Positions 1 to 5,741 of a DNA stretch of 6,983 nucleotides are shown piece by piece (within the stretch, counting starts at the first letter, position 1; each line of letters opens with the position of its first letter). The DNA lies in the NCBI GenBank assembly GCA_002375205.1, contig DFLL01000028.1, positions 1 to 6,983 on the forward strand. Reading direction: 5' to 3'. Source of the DNA: Caryophanales bacterium UBA3620 (GTDB lineage Bacteria > Bacillota_I > Bacilli_A > RF39 > UBA660). The notes below the pieces were generated by a model, which worked only from the letters and a program-made list of their open reading frames with translations, was not told where the DNA came from and did no database searches. A program made the translations under genes and the position numbers.

Positions 1-39
1 ATCCCAAAACTATTTTACACCATCTAAAAGAACATGTTT

Positions 40-68
40 TTGACAAAATAATAGATTAGTGATATAAT
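40..68 (+). promoter_or_regulatory. sigma-A-type promoter of the valS T-box transcript
   Basis: TTGACA lies at 40-45 and TATAAT at 63-68, both exact consensus hexamers with the optimal 17-nt spacer. Transcription should start near 75, just before the first T-box helices. The bases upstream (1-39) show no recognisable gene end or other element. Confidence 0.9.
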
Positions 69-75
69 CTATTCG

Positions 76-309
76 TATTTAAAAACGAGGAACAAGAGGA
101 GTAAATTATTTAGTAGTTAGTAGGAATGAAAGATCATCGACTGAAAGTCTTTCTTAATGAGAAATAATTGAAGGTAGCTTGGGAGTTGTATATCTGAATT
201 AGTAGTAGGATATAATGTTAGTCGCATTAAGACTTTGAGATAGTAGAGATACTATGAATTAAGGTGGTACCACGAGCAATTCGTCCTTTATGGATGTTTT
301 GCTCTTTTT
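76..309 (+). promoter_or_regulatory. T-box riboswitch, valine (GUA specifier), controlling valS
   Basis: This leader senses uncharged tRNA-Val and lets transcription run into valS when the tRNA is not aminoacylated. In Stem I, CAAG (93-96) pairs with CTTG (178-181). Above it sits the S-turn motif AGTA (100-103) opposite GAA (170-172), then helix AATTATTT (104-111) with AAATAATT (162-169), and a distal hairpin GAAAG/CTTTC (128-132/149-153). One base after GAA is GTA at 174-176, the Val specifier codon, followed by a purine as usual. Stem II is TATATC/GATATA around 189-214. A Stem II A/B pseudoknot fits TAATG/CATTA (213-217/225-229) with loop AGTC (220-223) pairing to GACT (231-234). Stem III is ATAGTA/TACTAT (240-245/250-255). 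The antiterminator is AAGG (261-264), bulge TGGTACC (265-271), ACG/CGT (272-274/282-284) and CCTT (285-288). The variable bulge base is U268, matching discriminator A73 of tRNA-Val. The helices are read by eye; the specifier and T-box bulge are very clear. Confidence 0.95.
274..309 (+). terminator. T-box intrinsic terminator
   Basis: GAGCAA (274-279) pairs with TTGCTC (299-304), with weaker pairing inside, followed by TTTTT at 305-309. The 5' arm overlaps the ACG of the antiterminator helix, so the two folds exclude each other, as expected for a transcriptional T-box. Confidence 0.85.
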
Positions 310-328
310 ATTTTAAGAGGTGATGAAG

Positions 329-367
329 ATGAAATTTATTTTTAAGGGTGATTATGTACGAGTCTGA
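329..367 (+). CDS. possible 12-codon leader ORF between T-box terminator and valS
   Basis: A very short ORF (ATG 329, TGA 365) would encode MKFIFKGDYVRV. An in-frame ATG also lies at 323. It follows a good Shine-Dalgarno-like stretch, AGAGGTGA at 316-323, which serves no other visible start; valS has its own site 70 nt further down. Two of its last three codons are Val (GTA, GTC). It could be a translated leader peptide coupled to valS, a relic of an earlier start region, or chance. Nothing in the sequence proves translation, and such a short peptide has no family signature. Confidence 0.25.
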   Translation: MKFIFKGDYVRV

Positions 368-412
368 TTATTTTAATAAACTATGATAATTAAATAAGAA
401 GGAGAGATTAAA

Positions 413-2815
413 ATGTTAGATAAGAAATATGATTTTAAAGAAAAAGAAATTAAATGGATGAATTATTGGAAAGATAATAGTATTTATGAATTTAAACCAG
501 ATCAAAGAGAAATATATTCAATAGATACGCCACCACCAACTGTTAATGGAAAAATACATATAGGTCATATATTTTCATATTCGCAAGCAGAAATGATTGC
601 TAGATATAAAAGATTAAGAGGATACAATGTATTTTATCCATTTGGCTTTGATGATAATGGTTTACCTAGTGAAAGATTAGTTGAAAGAGAGCAGGGTAAA
701 AGAGCACATGAAATTGGTAGAGAAGAATTTAATAAATTATGTTTTGAAACTACTGATAAGTATGAAAGTGATTTTAAAAATTTATTTAGTAGAGTAGGAT
801 TTAGTGCGGATATAAATAATGCTTATAAGACAGTTAGTAAATCGTCTCAAAAAATAAGTCAATTAAATTTTATTGAATTAGTAGAAAAGGGTGCTTGTTA
901 TCATAAAGAAAGTCCTGCATTATGGTGTAATGAATGCATTACTTCTATTGCACAAGCTGAACTTGAAACTAAGAAAGTTAAAACAATGTTTAATTATATT
1001 AATTATGAAACAACAGATGGAGAGGTATTTACAATAGCCACTACTAGACCAGAATTAATACCTGCTATTGTTTGTATATTTGTTAATCCTAATGATGAAG
1101 AACATAAACATTTAATTGGTAAAACTGCTCATATTCCTGTGATTGATGTAGAGGTTCCAATAATGGCTGATGATAAAGTTGATATGGAAAAAGGAACTGG
1201 CATTGTTATGTGTTGTACTTTTGGAGATCAGACTGATATCGAATGGTGGAAAAAGTATAATTTACCTTTAAAAAACATCTTTACTAATGATGGCAAGATT
1301 ATTGATTCTATTAAGAATTATGGTGGCTTAGAAATAAAGGAAGCTAGAAATAAAATAATAGAAGATTTTAAAACAGCTGGATATTTGATAAAACAAGAAG
1401 AATTAGAACATGAAGTACAAACTCATGAAAGATGTGGTAAAGAAGTAGAATATACAATAATGAAACAATGGTTTATTGATATTATGAATCATAAAGATGA
1501 TTTTATTAGAATTGGTAATGAAATAAATTGGTATCCATCTCACATGCATAATAGATATAATGAATGGGTAGAAAATATTATGTGGGATTGGTGTATTTCT
1601 AGACAAAGATATTTTGGTGTACCTTTTCCTGTATGGTATTGTAAAGATTGCGGTAAAACTATTTTAGCAGAAAAGTGCGATTTACCAGTAAATCCTTTAA
1701 TTGATAAACCAAAAGTAGAAAAATGTGAATGTGGATGTACTGAATTTATTCCAGAAAAAGATATAATGGATACTTGGCAAACATCAAGTATAACACCTCT
1801 TTTAAATATGAGATACAAGGAAGAAAATTCTTTTGAAGATATTCTTAAGCCAATGGGGCTTAGATGTAATGCACATGATATTATTAGAACTTGGGATTTT
1901 TATAGTATTGTTAAAAGCTATTATAATTTTGGTATAAAGCCATGGAATAATATAATGGTATCAGGTTTTGTAATGGCTGGTATTGGAGAGAAGATATCTA
2001 AAAGAAAAGAAAATTCTAAGATGGAACCTTTTGAATTATTAGATACTTATGGAGCAGATATAGTAAGATATTGGTCTGCTTCTGGTAAACTTGGTACTGA
2101 TATTATCTTTAATGAAGAAACATTTTTAAGAGGTAAGAAACTTATTAATAAAATATGGAATGTATCTAAATTTATTGAAATGCATTTGCATGATTATGAA
2201 GATAAGGATTTTAATAATTTTGAATATATTGATAAGTGGATAATAGGTAATTATCAAAAAATGGAAAAGTCTTTTATAAAATATTTAGATGATTATGAGA
2301 TAGGACTTGCATTAAATATATTAGAAAAGTTCTTTTGGAATTTTTGTGATAACTATATAGAAATAGTTAAGCATAGATTATATAGACCAGAAGAATTTGG
2401 AGATATACCTAGATATTCAGGACAAAAGACTATTTATATGTTGCTTTATAAATTACTTCAAGATTTTAGTATATTTTTCCCATTTATTACTGAAGAAATA
2501 TATCAAGAACTATATAAAGATAAAGAATCTATTCATATTACTGAAATTAAAACATTAGAATATGACTTTGATAATGAAATTAAAAATGGTGATTTAATTA
2601 TTGAAATTATAAGTGCTGCAAGAGGAGAAAAGTCTAGTAATAATATGTCTTTAAAGACTCCTATTAGTAATATGGTATTAAGTGTTAATAGTGAACTAAA
2701 GAATGCGATAAGTGATTCTATAAAAGACTTTAAAGCAACTTTATTTATTGAAAACCTTGATATGAAAGAAATTGAAAAGGGTTATAGTATCGATAGTATT
2801 GACTTAGAAAAATAG
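413..2815 (+). CDS. valS: valine--tRNA ligase, type 2 (archaeal/rickettsial-like), class I
   Basis: This cytoplasmic enzyme joins valine to tRNA-Val using ATP and edits misformed Thr-tRNA-Val. The start ATG follows AAGGAGAG (399-406). The class I fold shows PPPT and HIGH at residues 40-52 (H49-I-G-H52). A CxxC pair at 172-175 precedes the editing domain (about 185-350), which contains ATTRPE (209-214) and a GTGIVM..TFGDQTD stretch. A zinc-ribbon-like insert has C410/C413 and the C438-x-C440-x-C442 cluster. DTWQTSS (453-459), the HDIIRTW segment after it, and the C-terminal ARGEKSSNNMSLKTPI-type segment all match the type 2 family, not the usual bacterial ValS. The signature loop is K527-I-S-K-R531 and not KMSKS; both lysines remain. 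A helical anticodon-binding domain follows from about 605. At 800 aa it lacks the C-terminal coiled-coil arm of common bacterial ValRS. T-box control with a Val specifier independently supports the assignment. Acquisition by horizontal transfer in the lineage is an inference. Confidence 0.96.
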   Translation: MLDKKYDFKEKEIKWMNYWKDNSIYEFKPDQREIYSIDTPPPTVNGKIHIGHIFSYSQAEMIARYKRLRGYNVFYPFGFDDNGLPSERLVEREQGKRAHEIGREEFNKLCFETTDKYESDFKNLFSRVGFSADINNAYKTVSKSSQKISQLNFIELVEKGACYHKESPALWCNECITSIAQAELETKKVKTMFNYINYETTDGEVFTIATTRPELIPAIVCIFVNPNDEEHKHLIGKTAHIPVIDVEVPIMADDKVDMEKGTGIVMCCTFGDQTDIEWWKKYNLPLKNIFTNDGKIIDSIKNYGGLEIKEARNKIIEDFKTAGYLIKQEELEHEVQTHERCGKEVEYTIMKQWFIDIMNHKDDFIRIGNEINWYPSHMHNRYNEWVENIMWDWCISRQRYFGVPFPVWYCKDCGKTILAEKCDLPVNPLIDKPKVEKCECGCTEFIPEKDIMDTWQTSSITPLLNMRYKEENSFEDILKPMGLRCNAHDIIRTWDFYSIVKSYYNFGIKPWNNIMVSGFVMAGIGEKISKRKENSKMEPFELLDTYGADIVRYWSASGKLGTDIIFNEETFLRGKKLINKIWNVSKFIEMHLHDYEDKDFNNFEYIDKWIIGNYQKMEKSFIKYLDDYEIGLALNILEKFFWNFCDNYIEIVKHRLYRPEEFGDIPRYSGQKTIYMLLYKLLQDFSIFFPFITEEIYQELYKDKESIHITEIKTLEYDFDNEIKNGDLIIEIISAARGEKSSNNMSLKTPISNMVLSVNSELKNAISDSIKDFKATLFIENLDMKEIEKGYSIDSIDLEK

Positions 2816-2844
2816 ACCTACAAACAAAAGTTTGCAAAAAGGTG

Positions 2845-2872
2845 TTGACAAATATAAAAATAAGTGTATAAT
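2845..2872 (+). promoter_or_regulatory. sigma-A-type promoter for leader RNA 1 and the downstream gene
   Basis: TTGACA (2845-2850) and TATAAT (2867-2872) are exact hexamers with a 16-nt spacer. The expected start, near 2879, is a few bases before the conserved GTGAGG of leader RNA 1, so the transcript would begin almost at the edge of the structured element. This also shows that a coding start at 2832 would lie inside the promoter and is unlikely. Confidence 0.85.
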
Positions 2873-2882
2873 ATTAGGTCAT

Positions 2883-2957
2883 GTGAGGAGATATAAGCAA
2901 TTTTTGCGAGCTATCTCGGGTAAAAATGCCTACACAATTCTAAAAAATTGGAGTCAC
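2883..2957 (+). promoter_or_regulatory. structured leader RNA, copy 1 (candidate riboswitch/attenuator)
   Basis: The 75-nt core is shared with copy 2 at 3922-3993. GTGA (2883-2886) can pair with TCAC (2954-2957) to close the element. GAGATA (2888-2893) pairs with TATCTC (2912-2917), enclosing a small GCAA/TTGC hairpin (2897-2900/2904-2907). The linker GGGTAAAAATG and the conserved CCTACA follow, then hairpin CAATT/AATTG (2935-2939/2946-2950), then GAGTCAC (2951-2957), which is also the left arm of the terminator. Closing-helix formation and terminator formation therefore exclude each other. I cannot match the element to a known riboswitch class from memory. It is not a T-box, since it has no UGGNACC. 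Ligand or effector is unknown. Confidence 0.75.
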
Positions 2958-2981
2958 AAATATAATATTTGTGGCTCTTTT
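2951..2981 (+). terminator. intrinsic terminator of leader RNA 1
   Basis: GAGTCACAAATA (2951-2962) pairs over 12 bp, with one G-U wobble, with TATTTGTGGCTC (2966-2977) around a 3-nt loop, followed by TTTT (2978-2981). It lies 30 nt before the start of the next gene, after that gene's own promoter, so it must act by conditional attenuation if the gene is ever expressed. Confidence 0.88.
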
Positions 2982-2994
2982 ATCAGGCCACAAA

Positions 2995-3004
2995 GAGGAG
3001 GAGG
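2995..3004 (+). promoter_or_regulatory. strong Shine-Dalgarno deciding the start at 3012
   Basis: GAGGAGGAGG spans 2995-3004, 7 nt before ATG 3012. The reading frame is open back to 2832, but upstream starts fall within the promoter or within leader RNA 1 and its terminator. This site therefore fixes the start at 3012. Confidence 0.85.
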
Positions 3005-3011
3005 AAAGAAT

Positions 3012-3863
3012 ATGATAAAATTAGACGACTTTACAGCAGAAGATTTAATAAAAGTTTCATTAGATTATAGATGTGGAAGAGAAAAAATTGATGGTATATA
3101 TGAATTATATTCTCTACTTCGTAACAATGGACTTGAAAATGCAAGTGCAGCCGATTTAAAGAGAATACGTGAACTTTTACCATTATTAGATAGAAAGTTT
3201 GCAGATACTGAAAAAAGAATTGCTAATGCAAATGAAAAAGGTAAAAATCCACAAATATATACTTTTGAGACACTAAAAGAAGCCAAAGTCGATGATGAAA
3301 CAATCAGTAAAACTGATAAATTTAACAAAGGAGATGTACTACTTTTTAGAAACCCTGCTAGATTATATGGTTTTAAAAACTATCGTTTGGGTATGTTAAC
3401 GATAGAAGAAATTAAGAATCGATTAGGAAGGTTTGATTTGGGAAAACTAGATAATGCTTTTGTTGCTAGTGTTAGGAATTTCGGTCATTCAAGTATTCCT
3501 AAACTAGTTAACTCCATAAATGCATATGATAAACAGTTAGCTAGAGTTTATAGAGAAACAGGTAATAGAAGTAGAGGTGTAAACTTATTAGAAGTTGATA
3601 AGAAAGAAAAACAAGAAATAGTAAGAGATAACATTCGTGAAATGACAGAATTATTAATAGATTCTGGAACTGAATATGTATGGGGAGAACTATCTGATGC
3701 AGATAAGTTTAAAATGTATAATGCAGTAACTGGATCAAGAAGTTATGAATCTTTAAAAATATACGAATACTTACTAAATATGTTTGCTAATTATACAACT
3801 TTAAATCAGTTAAAACAGGGAGCTACTAAACCTAAAACATTAAGAAAATTTATTGTTAAATAG
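3012..3863 (+). CDS. hypothetical protein under leader-RNA control
   Basis: I do not recognise this 283-residue protein. It is charged and looks mainly helical, with no signal peptide, no transmembrane segment and a single cysteine (C21). Residues about 1-85 are rich in Leu, Glu, Lys and Arg and could form a helical bundle. The middle (about 95-185) includes GDVLLFRNPARLYGF-type and FGHSSIPKL-type stretches that look more globular. The last third (about 200-270) is again helical and acidic/basic. No Walker, nuclease, kinase or helix-turn-helix signature is evident. Several Arg codons are CGT or CGA, whereas valS and the downstream operon appear to use AGA/AGG almost exclusively, a mild hint of different origin. 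It stands alone between two copies of the same leader RNA, with its own promoter and terminator, so it probably shares a regulatory signal with the S66 peptidase operon. A phage-derived protein is possible but unsupported by any motif. Confidence 0.8.
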   Translation: MIKLDDFTAEDLIKVSLDYRCGREKIDGIYELYSLLRNNGLENASAADLKRIRELLPLLDRKFADTEKRIANANEKGKNPQIYTFETLKEAKVDDETISKTDKFNKGDVLLFRNPARLYGFKNYRLGMLTIEEIKNRLGRFDLGKLDNAFVASVRNFGHSSIPKLVNSINAYDKQLARVYRETGNRSRGVNLLEVDKKEKQEIVRDNIREMTELLIDSGTEYVWGELSDADKFKMYNAVTGSRSYESLKIYEYLLNMFANYTTLNQLKQGATKPKTLRKFIVK

Positions 3864-3873
3864 TTTTACAAGG

Positions 3874-3911
3874 ATACAAGTTTTATCATTTGATAGGACT
3901 TGTATTTTAAT
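3874..3911 (+). terminator. intrinsic terminator after the hypothetical gene
   Basis: ATACAAG (3874-3880) pairs with CTTGTAT (3899-3905), with an inner TATC/GATA helix (3884-3887/3892-3895). A T-rich tail (TTTTAATTT, from 3905) follows. It begins 10 nt after the stop codon and should end the transcript that starts near 2879. Confidence 0.75.
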
Positions 3912-3918
3912 TTATTAT
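3883..3918 (+). promoter_or_regulatory. possible weak promoter for leader RNA 2
   Basis: Two overlapping candidates exist. TTGATA (3890-3895) with TATTAT (3913-3918) has an ideal 17-nt spacer, but its start would fall near 3925, cutting into the conserved GTGA of the leader. TTATCA (3883-3888) with TTTAAT (3906-3911) has poorer hexamers but would start near 3917 and include the whole element. Read-through from the gene upstream is the third option. The choice cannot be made from sequence. Confidence 0.3.
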
Positions 3919-3921
3919 TGT

Positions 3922-3993
3922 GTGAGGAGATATAAACAACTAGTCTAGCTATCTCGGGGTAATATCCTACACGTACTAAAAGTACGGAGTCAC
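3922..3993 (+). promoter_or_regulatory. structured leader RNA, copy 2 (candidate riboswitch/attenuator)
   Basis: This 72-nt core repeats copy 1 (2883-2957). Identical blocks are GTGAGGAGATATAA at the start, AGCTATCTCGGG in the middle, CCTACAC, and GAGTCAC at the end. GTGA (3922-3925) can pair with TCAC (3990-3993), and GAGATA (3927-3932) with TATCTC (3950-3955). The hairpin that is CAATT/AATTG in copy 1 is CGTAC/GTACG here (3972-3976/3982-3986), so four of five pairs changed while pairing was kept. That is direct covariation support for a selected RNA fold. The apical part between the GAGATA and TATCTC arms differs most. Short reading frames through the two copies are not conserved, which argues against a shared leader peptide. 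Confidence 0.75.
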
Positions 3994-4030
3994 TTTCTTA
4001 TTATTTATAAGAAAAACTCTGTACTTTTTT
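3982..4030 (+). terminator. intrinsic terminator of leader RNA 2
   Basis: GTACGGAGT (3982-3990) pairs with ACTCTGTAC (4016-4024) including one G-U. Above an internal loop, TTTCTTA (3994-4000) pairs with TAAGAAA (4008-4014). TTTTTT follows at 4025-4030. Its left arm takes over the 3' strand of the covarying hairpin and the first base of the closing-helix TCAC, so terminator and leader fold are mutually exclusive. The stem sequence is unrelated to that of terminator 1 outside the shared GAGT. Confidence 0.88.
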
Positions 4031-4048
4031 CTATTATTACTTAAATTA

Positions 4049-4057
4049 TGGTATAAT
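4049..4057 (+). promoter_or_regulatory. extended -10 promoter directly before the S66 peptidase gene
   Basis: TGGTATAAT at 4049-4057 is an extended -10 (TG-N-TATAAT). The region 17 nt upstream (TTCTAT, 4029-4034) is a poor -35. Transcription would begin near 4064, after the leader terminator, giving the operon a possible leader-independent basal start. It also shows that the open-frame ATG at 4056 lies inside a promoter element. Confidence 0.5.
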
Positions 4058-4094
4058 GGAATTAAGAATAAACGATATGAAAGAAGGAATTAAT

Positions 4095-5168
4095 ATGAAT
4101 AAACCAGAGTGTTTAAAAAAGGGAGATAAAGTTGCAATAGTGAGTTTGTCAAGAGGTTTACTTGGAATGCCTTCCTGCAGGCATGAACTTGATATTGCTA
4201 TTAAAAGATTAGAAGATTATGGACTAGTACCAGTTATTATGCCTAATGCTTTAAAGGATATGAAATATATAGAAGAACATCCTGAAGCAAGAGCAGCGGA
4301 CTTAAAGGAAGCATTTATGGATAAAGATATTAAAATGATAATTACCGCTATTGGTGGGGATGATACATATAAAACTATTCCATATTTAATGGAAGATGAG
4401 GAATTTATTAATGCGGTTAGGAATAATCCGAAAATATTTACAGGATTTTCTGATACTACCAATAATCATTTGATGTTGAATAGATTAGGACTATCTACTT
4501 TTTATGGTCCATGTTTACTTATAGATATAGCAGAATTAGATGATGAAATGCTACCCTATACCAAAGAATACTTTGAAAAGTATTTTAAGAGTGAAGATGG
4601 TTTTGAAATTAAATCTAGTCCTATATGGTATAGTGATAGAAAAAGTTATGGCATAGAAGAAGTAGGAAAGCCAAGAGAATCGCATAAAGAAGTACATGGA
4701 TTTGAAGTATTAAATGGAAGTGGCACAGTTACAGGAAAACTTTATGGTGGTTGTATAGAAAGTATATATGATGCATTTACGGGAAATACATATTCTGATG
4801 AACCATCAATTTATGAAAAGTATGGTATTTTTCCTACTGATGAAGAATGGAAAGAAAAAATATTATTTTTAGAAACTAGTGAACTTATGGTTACACCAGA
4901 TGAACTTGAGAAAATGTTAATGGAATTTAAGAAGAAAAATATTTTTAATTTAGTAAAAGGACTTATTGTAGGTAAACCAATGGATGAAAAATATTATGAG
5001 AAATATAAAGATGTTTATAGAAAGGTATTTAGTGATTTAGATACACCAGTATTTTACAATGTTAACTTTGGACATAGTGTACCAAGATGCATTATTCCTT
5101 ATGATAGAGAATGTACTATTGACTACGATAATAAGAGAATATTTATTAATGAATCTATTTTAAAATAA
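4095..5168 (+). CDS. MccF/LdcA-like serine carboxypeptidase (peptidase family S66)
   Basis: Family S66 enzymes hydrolyse unusual amide bonds. LdcA trims L,D-peptides of peptidoglycan turnover, and MccF cleaves the aminoacyl-nucleotide bond of microcin C-type toxins. No signal peptide is seen, so it acts in the cytoplasm. The start at 4095 follows AGAAGGA (4082-4088) and gives 357 aa; an in-frame ATG at 4056 lies within a -10 element. The N-terminal LKKGDKVAIVSLS motif is typical. The catalytic triad fits Ser119 in GFSD (117-120), Glu260 in LETSE and His327 in FGHSVP, in the S-E-H order of the family. The length and the long segment before the Glu (about 175-235, with WYSDRKSYG and a GKLYGGC motif) resemble the MccF-like branch more than the ~300-aa LdcA branch. 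It opens a compact operon behind leader RNA 2, and its GNAT neighbour follows by 21 nt. The substrate is unproven. Confidence 0.88.
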   Translation: MNKPECLKKGDKVAIVSLSRGLLGMPSCRHELDIAIKRLEDYGLVPVIMPNALKDMKYIEEHPEARAADLKEAFMDKDIKMIITAIGGDDTYKTIPYLMEDEEFINAVRNNPKIFTGFSDTTNNHLMLNRLGLSTFYGPCLLIDIAELDDEMLPYTKEYFEKYFKSEDGFEIKSSPIWYSDRKSYGIEEVGKPRESHKEVHGFEVLNGSGTVTGKLYGGCIESIYDAFTGNTYSDEPSIYEKYGIFPTDEEWKEKILFLETSELMVTPDELEKMLMEFKKKNIFNLVKGLIVGKPMDEKYYEKYKDVYRKVFSDLDTPVFYNVNFGHSVPRCIIPYDRECTIDYDNKRIFINESILK

Positions 5169-5189
5169 TAGAGTAAAGGAAGTGAAATC

Positions 5190-5726
5190 ATGGATTTGTA
5201 TTTAAGAGAAATTAACAAAAATGATAAAGATGAAATATTATCTATGATAAGTGAAATAAATAATAGTACTGATTATGAAAAATTTGAAGGATTAAGTAAT
5301 ATTAAAAAAGTTGATAATGATAACTTTGATGATTTTTTAATAGAATTGGAAAATAATAAAAACATGAAATTATATAAACCACATTTAGTTGATCAAAGTA
5401 CATTTGTCTTGGTTGATAATAATAATCATATTTATGGCGGAACTAATATTAGACATGAATTGAATGATAATTTACTAAGACATGGTGGTAACATTGGGTA
5501 TTTAATTAGACCATCTGAAAGAGGAAACGGGTATGCTACTTTAATGCTAAAATTAACATTAGAAAAATGTAAAGAATTAGATATTCATAAAGTATTAATT
5601 ACTTGTAGAGAAGAAAATATTGCTTCAGCTAAAGTAATTGAGAGTAATGGCGGAATCTATGAAAGCAGTTTGTATATTGAAGAAAAAAATGCAACATATA
5701 GAAGATATTGGATAAATATAAAATAA
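5190..5726 (+). CDS. GNAT-family N-acetyltransferase
   Basis: This cytoplasmic 178-aa protein should transfer an acetyl group from acetyl-CoA to an amine. The CoA-pyrophosphate loop is seen as R111-G-N-G114-Y-A116 (R-x-x-G-x-A), preceded by strand NIGYLIRP (101-108) and followed by a helix to about 130. The next strand, VLITCREENIAS (135-146), and the helix with AKVIESNGG (147-155) form the usual C-terminal half of the fold. The segment around residues 70-90 (FVLVDNNNHIYGGTNIRHEL) matches the central sheet. The overall pattern resembles the COG3981-type predicted acetyltransferases. Start ATG follows AAAGGAAGTGA. It lies 21 nt after the S66 peptidase and 15 nt before the P-loop protein, clearly co-transcribed. 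The acceptor substrate cannot be read from the sequence; an aminoacyl-nucleotide, as for MccE, is only a contextual guess. Confidence 0.88.
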   Translation: MDLYLREINKNDKDEILSMISEINNSTDYEKFEGLSNIKKVDNDNFDDFLIELENNKNMKLYKPHLVDQSTFVLVDNNNHIYGGTNIRHELNDNLLRHGGNIGYLIRPSERGNGYATLMLKLTLEKCKELDIHKVLITCREENIASAKVIESNGGIYESSLYIEEKNATYRRYWINIK

Positions 5727-5741
5727 AAGGAAGTGAAATTT

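Noticed and set aside
1403..1818. Minus-strand open frames inside valS, and similar ones at 3065-3328 and 4217-4462
   Set aside because: They lie wholly inside well-supported + strand genes, have no ribosome binding sites or recognisable domains, and are antisense shadows.
2821..2834. CAAAC/GTTTG hairpin after valS as a terminator
   Set aside because: Only 5 bp and followed by CAAAAAGG, not a T-tract, so it is not convincing on the + strand. valS transcripts may instead end at the leader 1 terminator.
2832..3011. Upstream extension of the hypothetical gene's reading frame (60 extra codons), or a leader peptide starting at TTG 2904
   Set aside because: The extension would cover the promoter, leader RNA 1 and its terminator. 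The frame is not conserved in copy 2, where it hits stops, and GAGGAGGAGG at 2995-3004 clearly serves ATG 3012.
2883..3993. Leader copies interpreted as CRISPR repeats, an insertion-sequence end pair or att sites
   Set aside because: There are only two copies 1 kb apart in direct orientation, each tied to a terminator and a gene start, with compensatory stem changes. No transposase, integrase or target duplication is visible.
4056..4094. Earlier ATG for the S66 peptidase
   Set aside because: It overlaps the TATAAT of the extended -10 and lacks a ribosome binding site; ATG 4095 has one and begins the typical family N-terminus.
5733..5741. GTG start for the P-loop protein
   Set aside because: The GTG overlaps the Shine-Dalgarno region (AAAGGAAG) of ATG 5742, and the family's N-terminus begins just before the P-loop strand.
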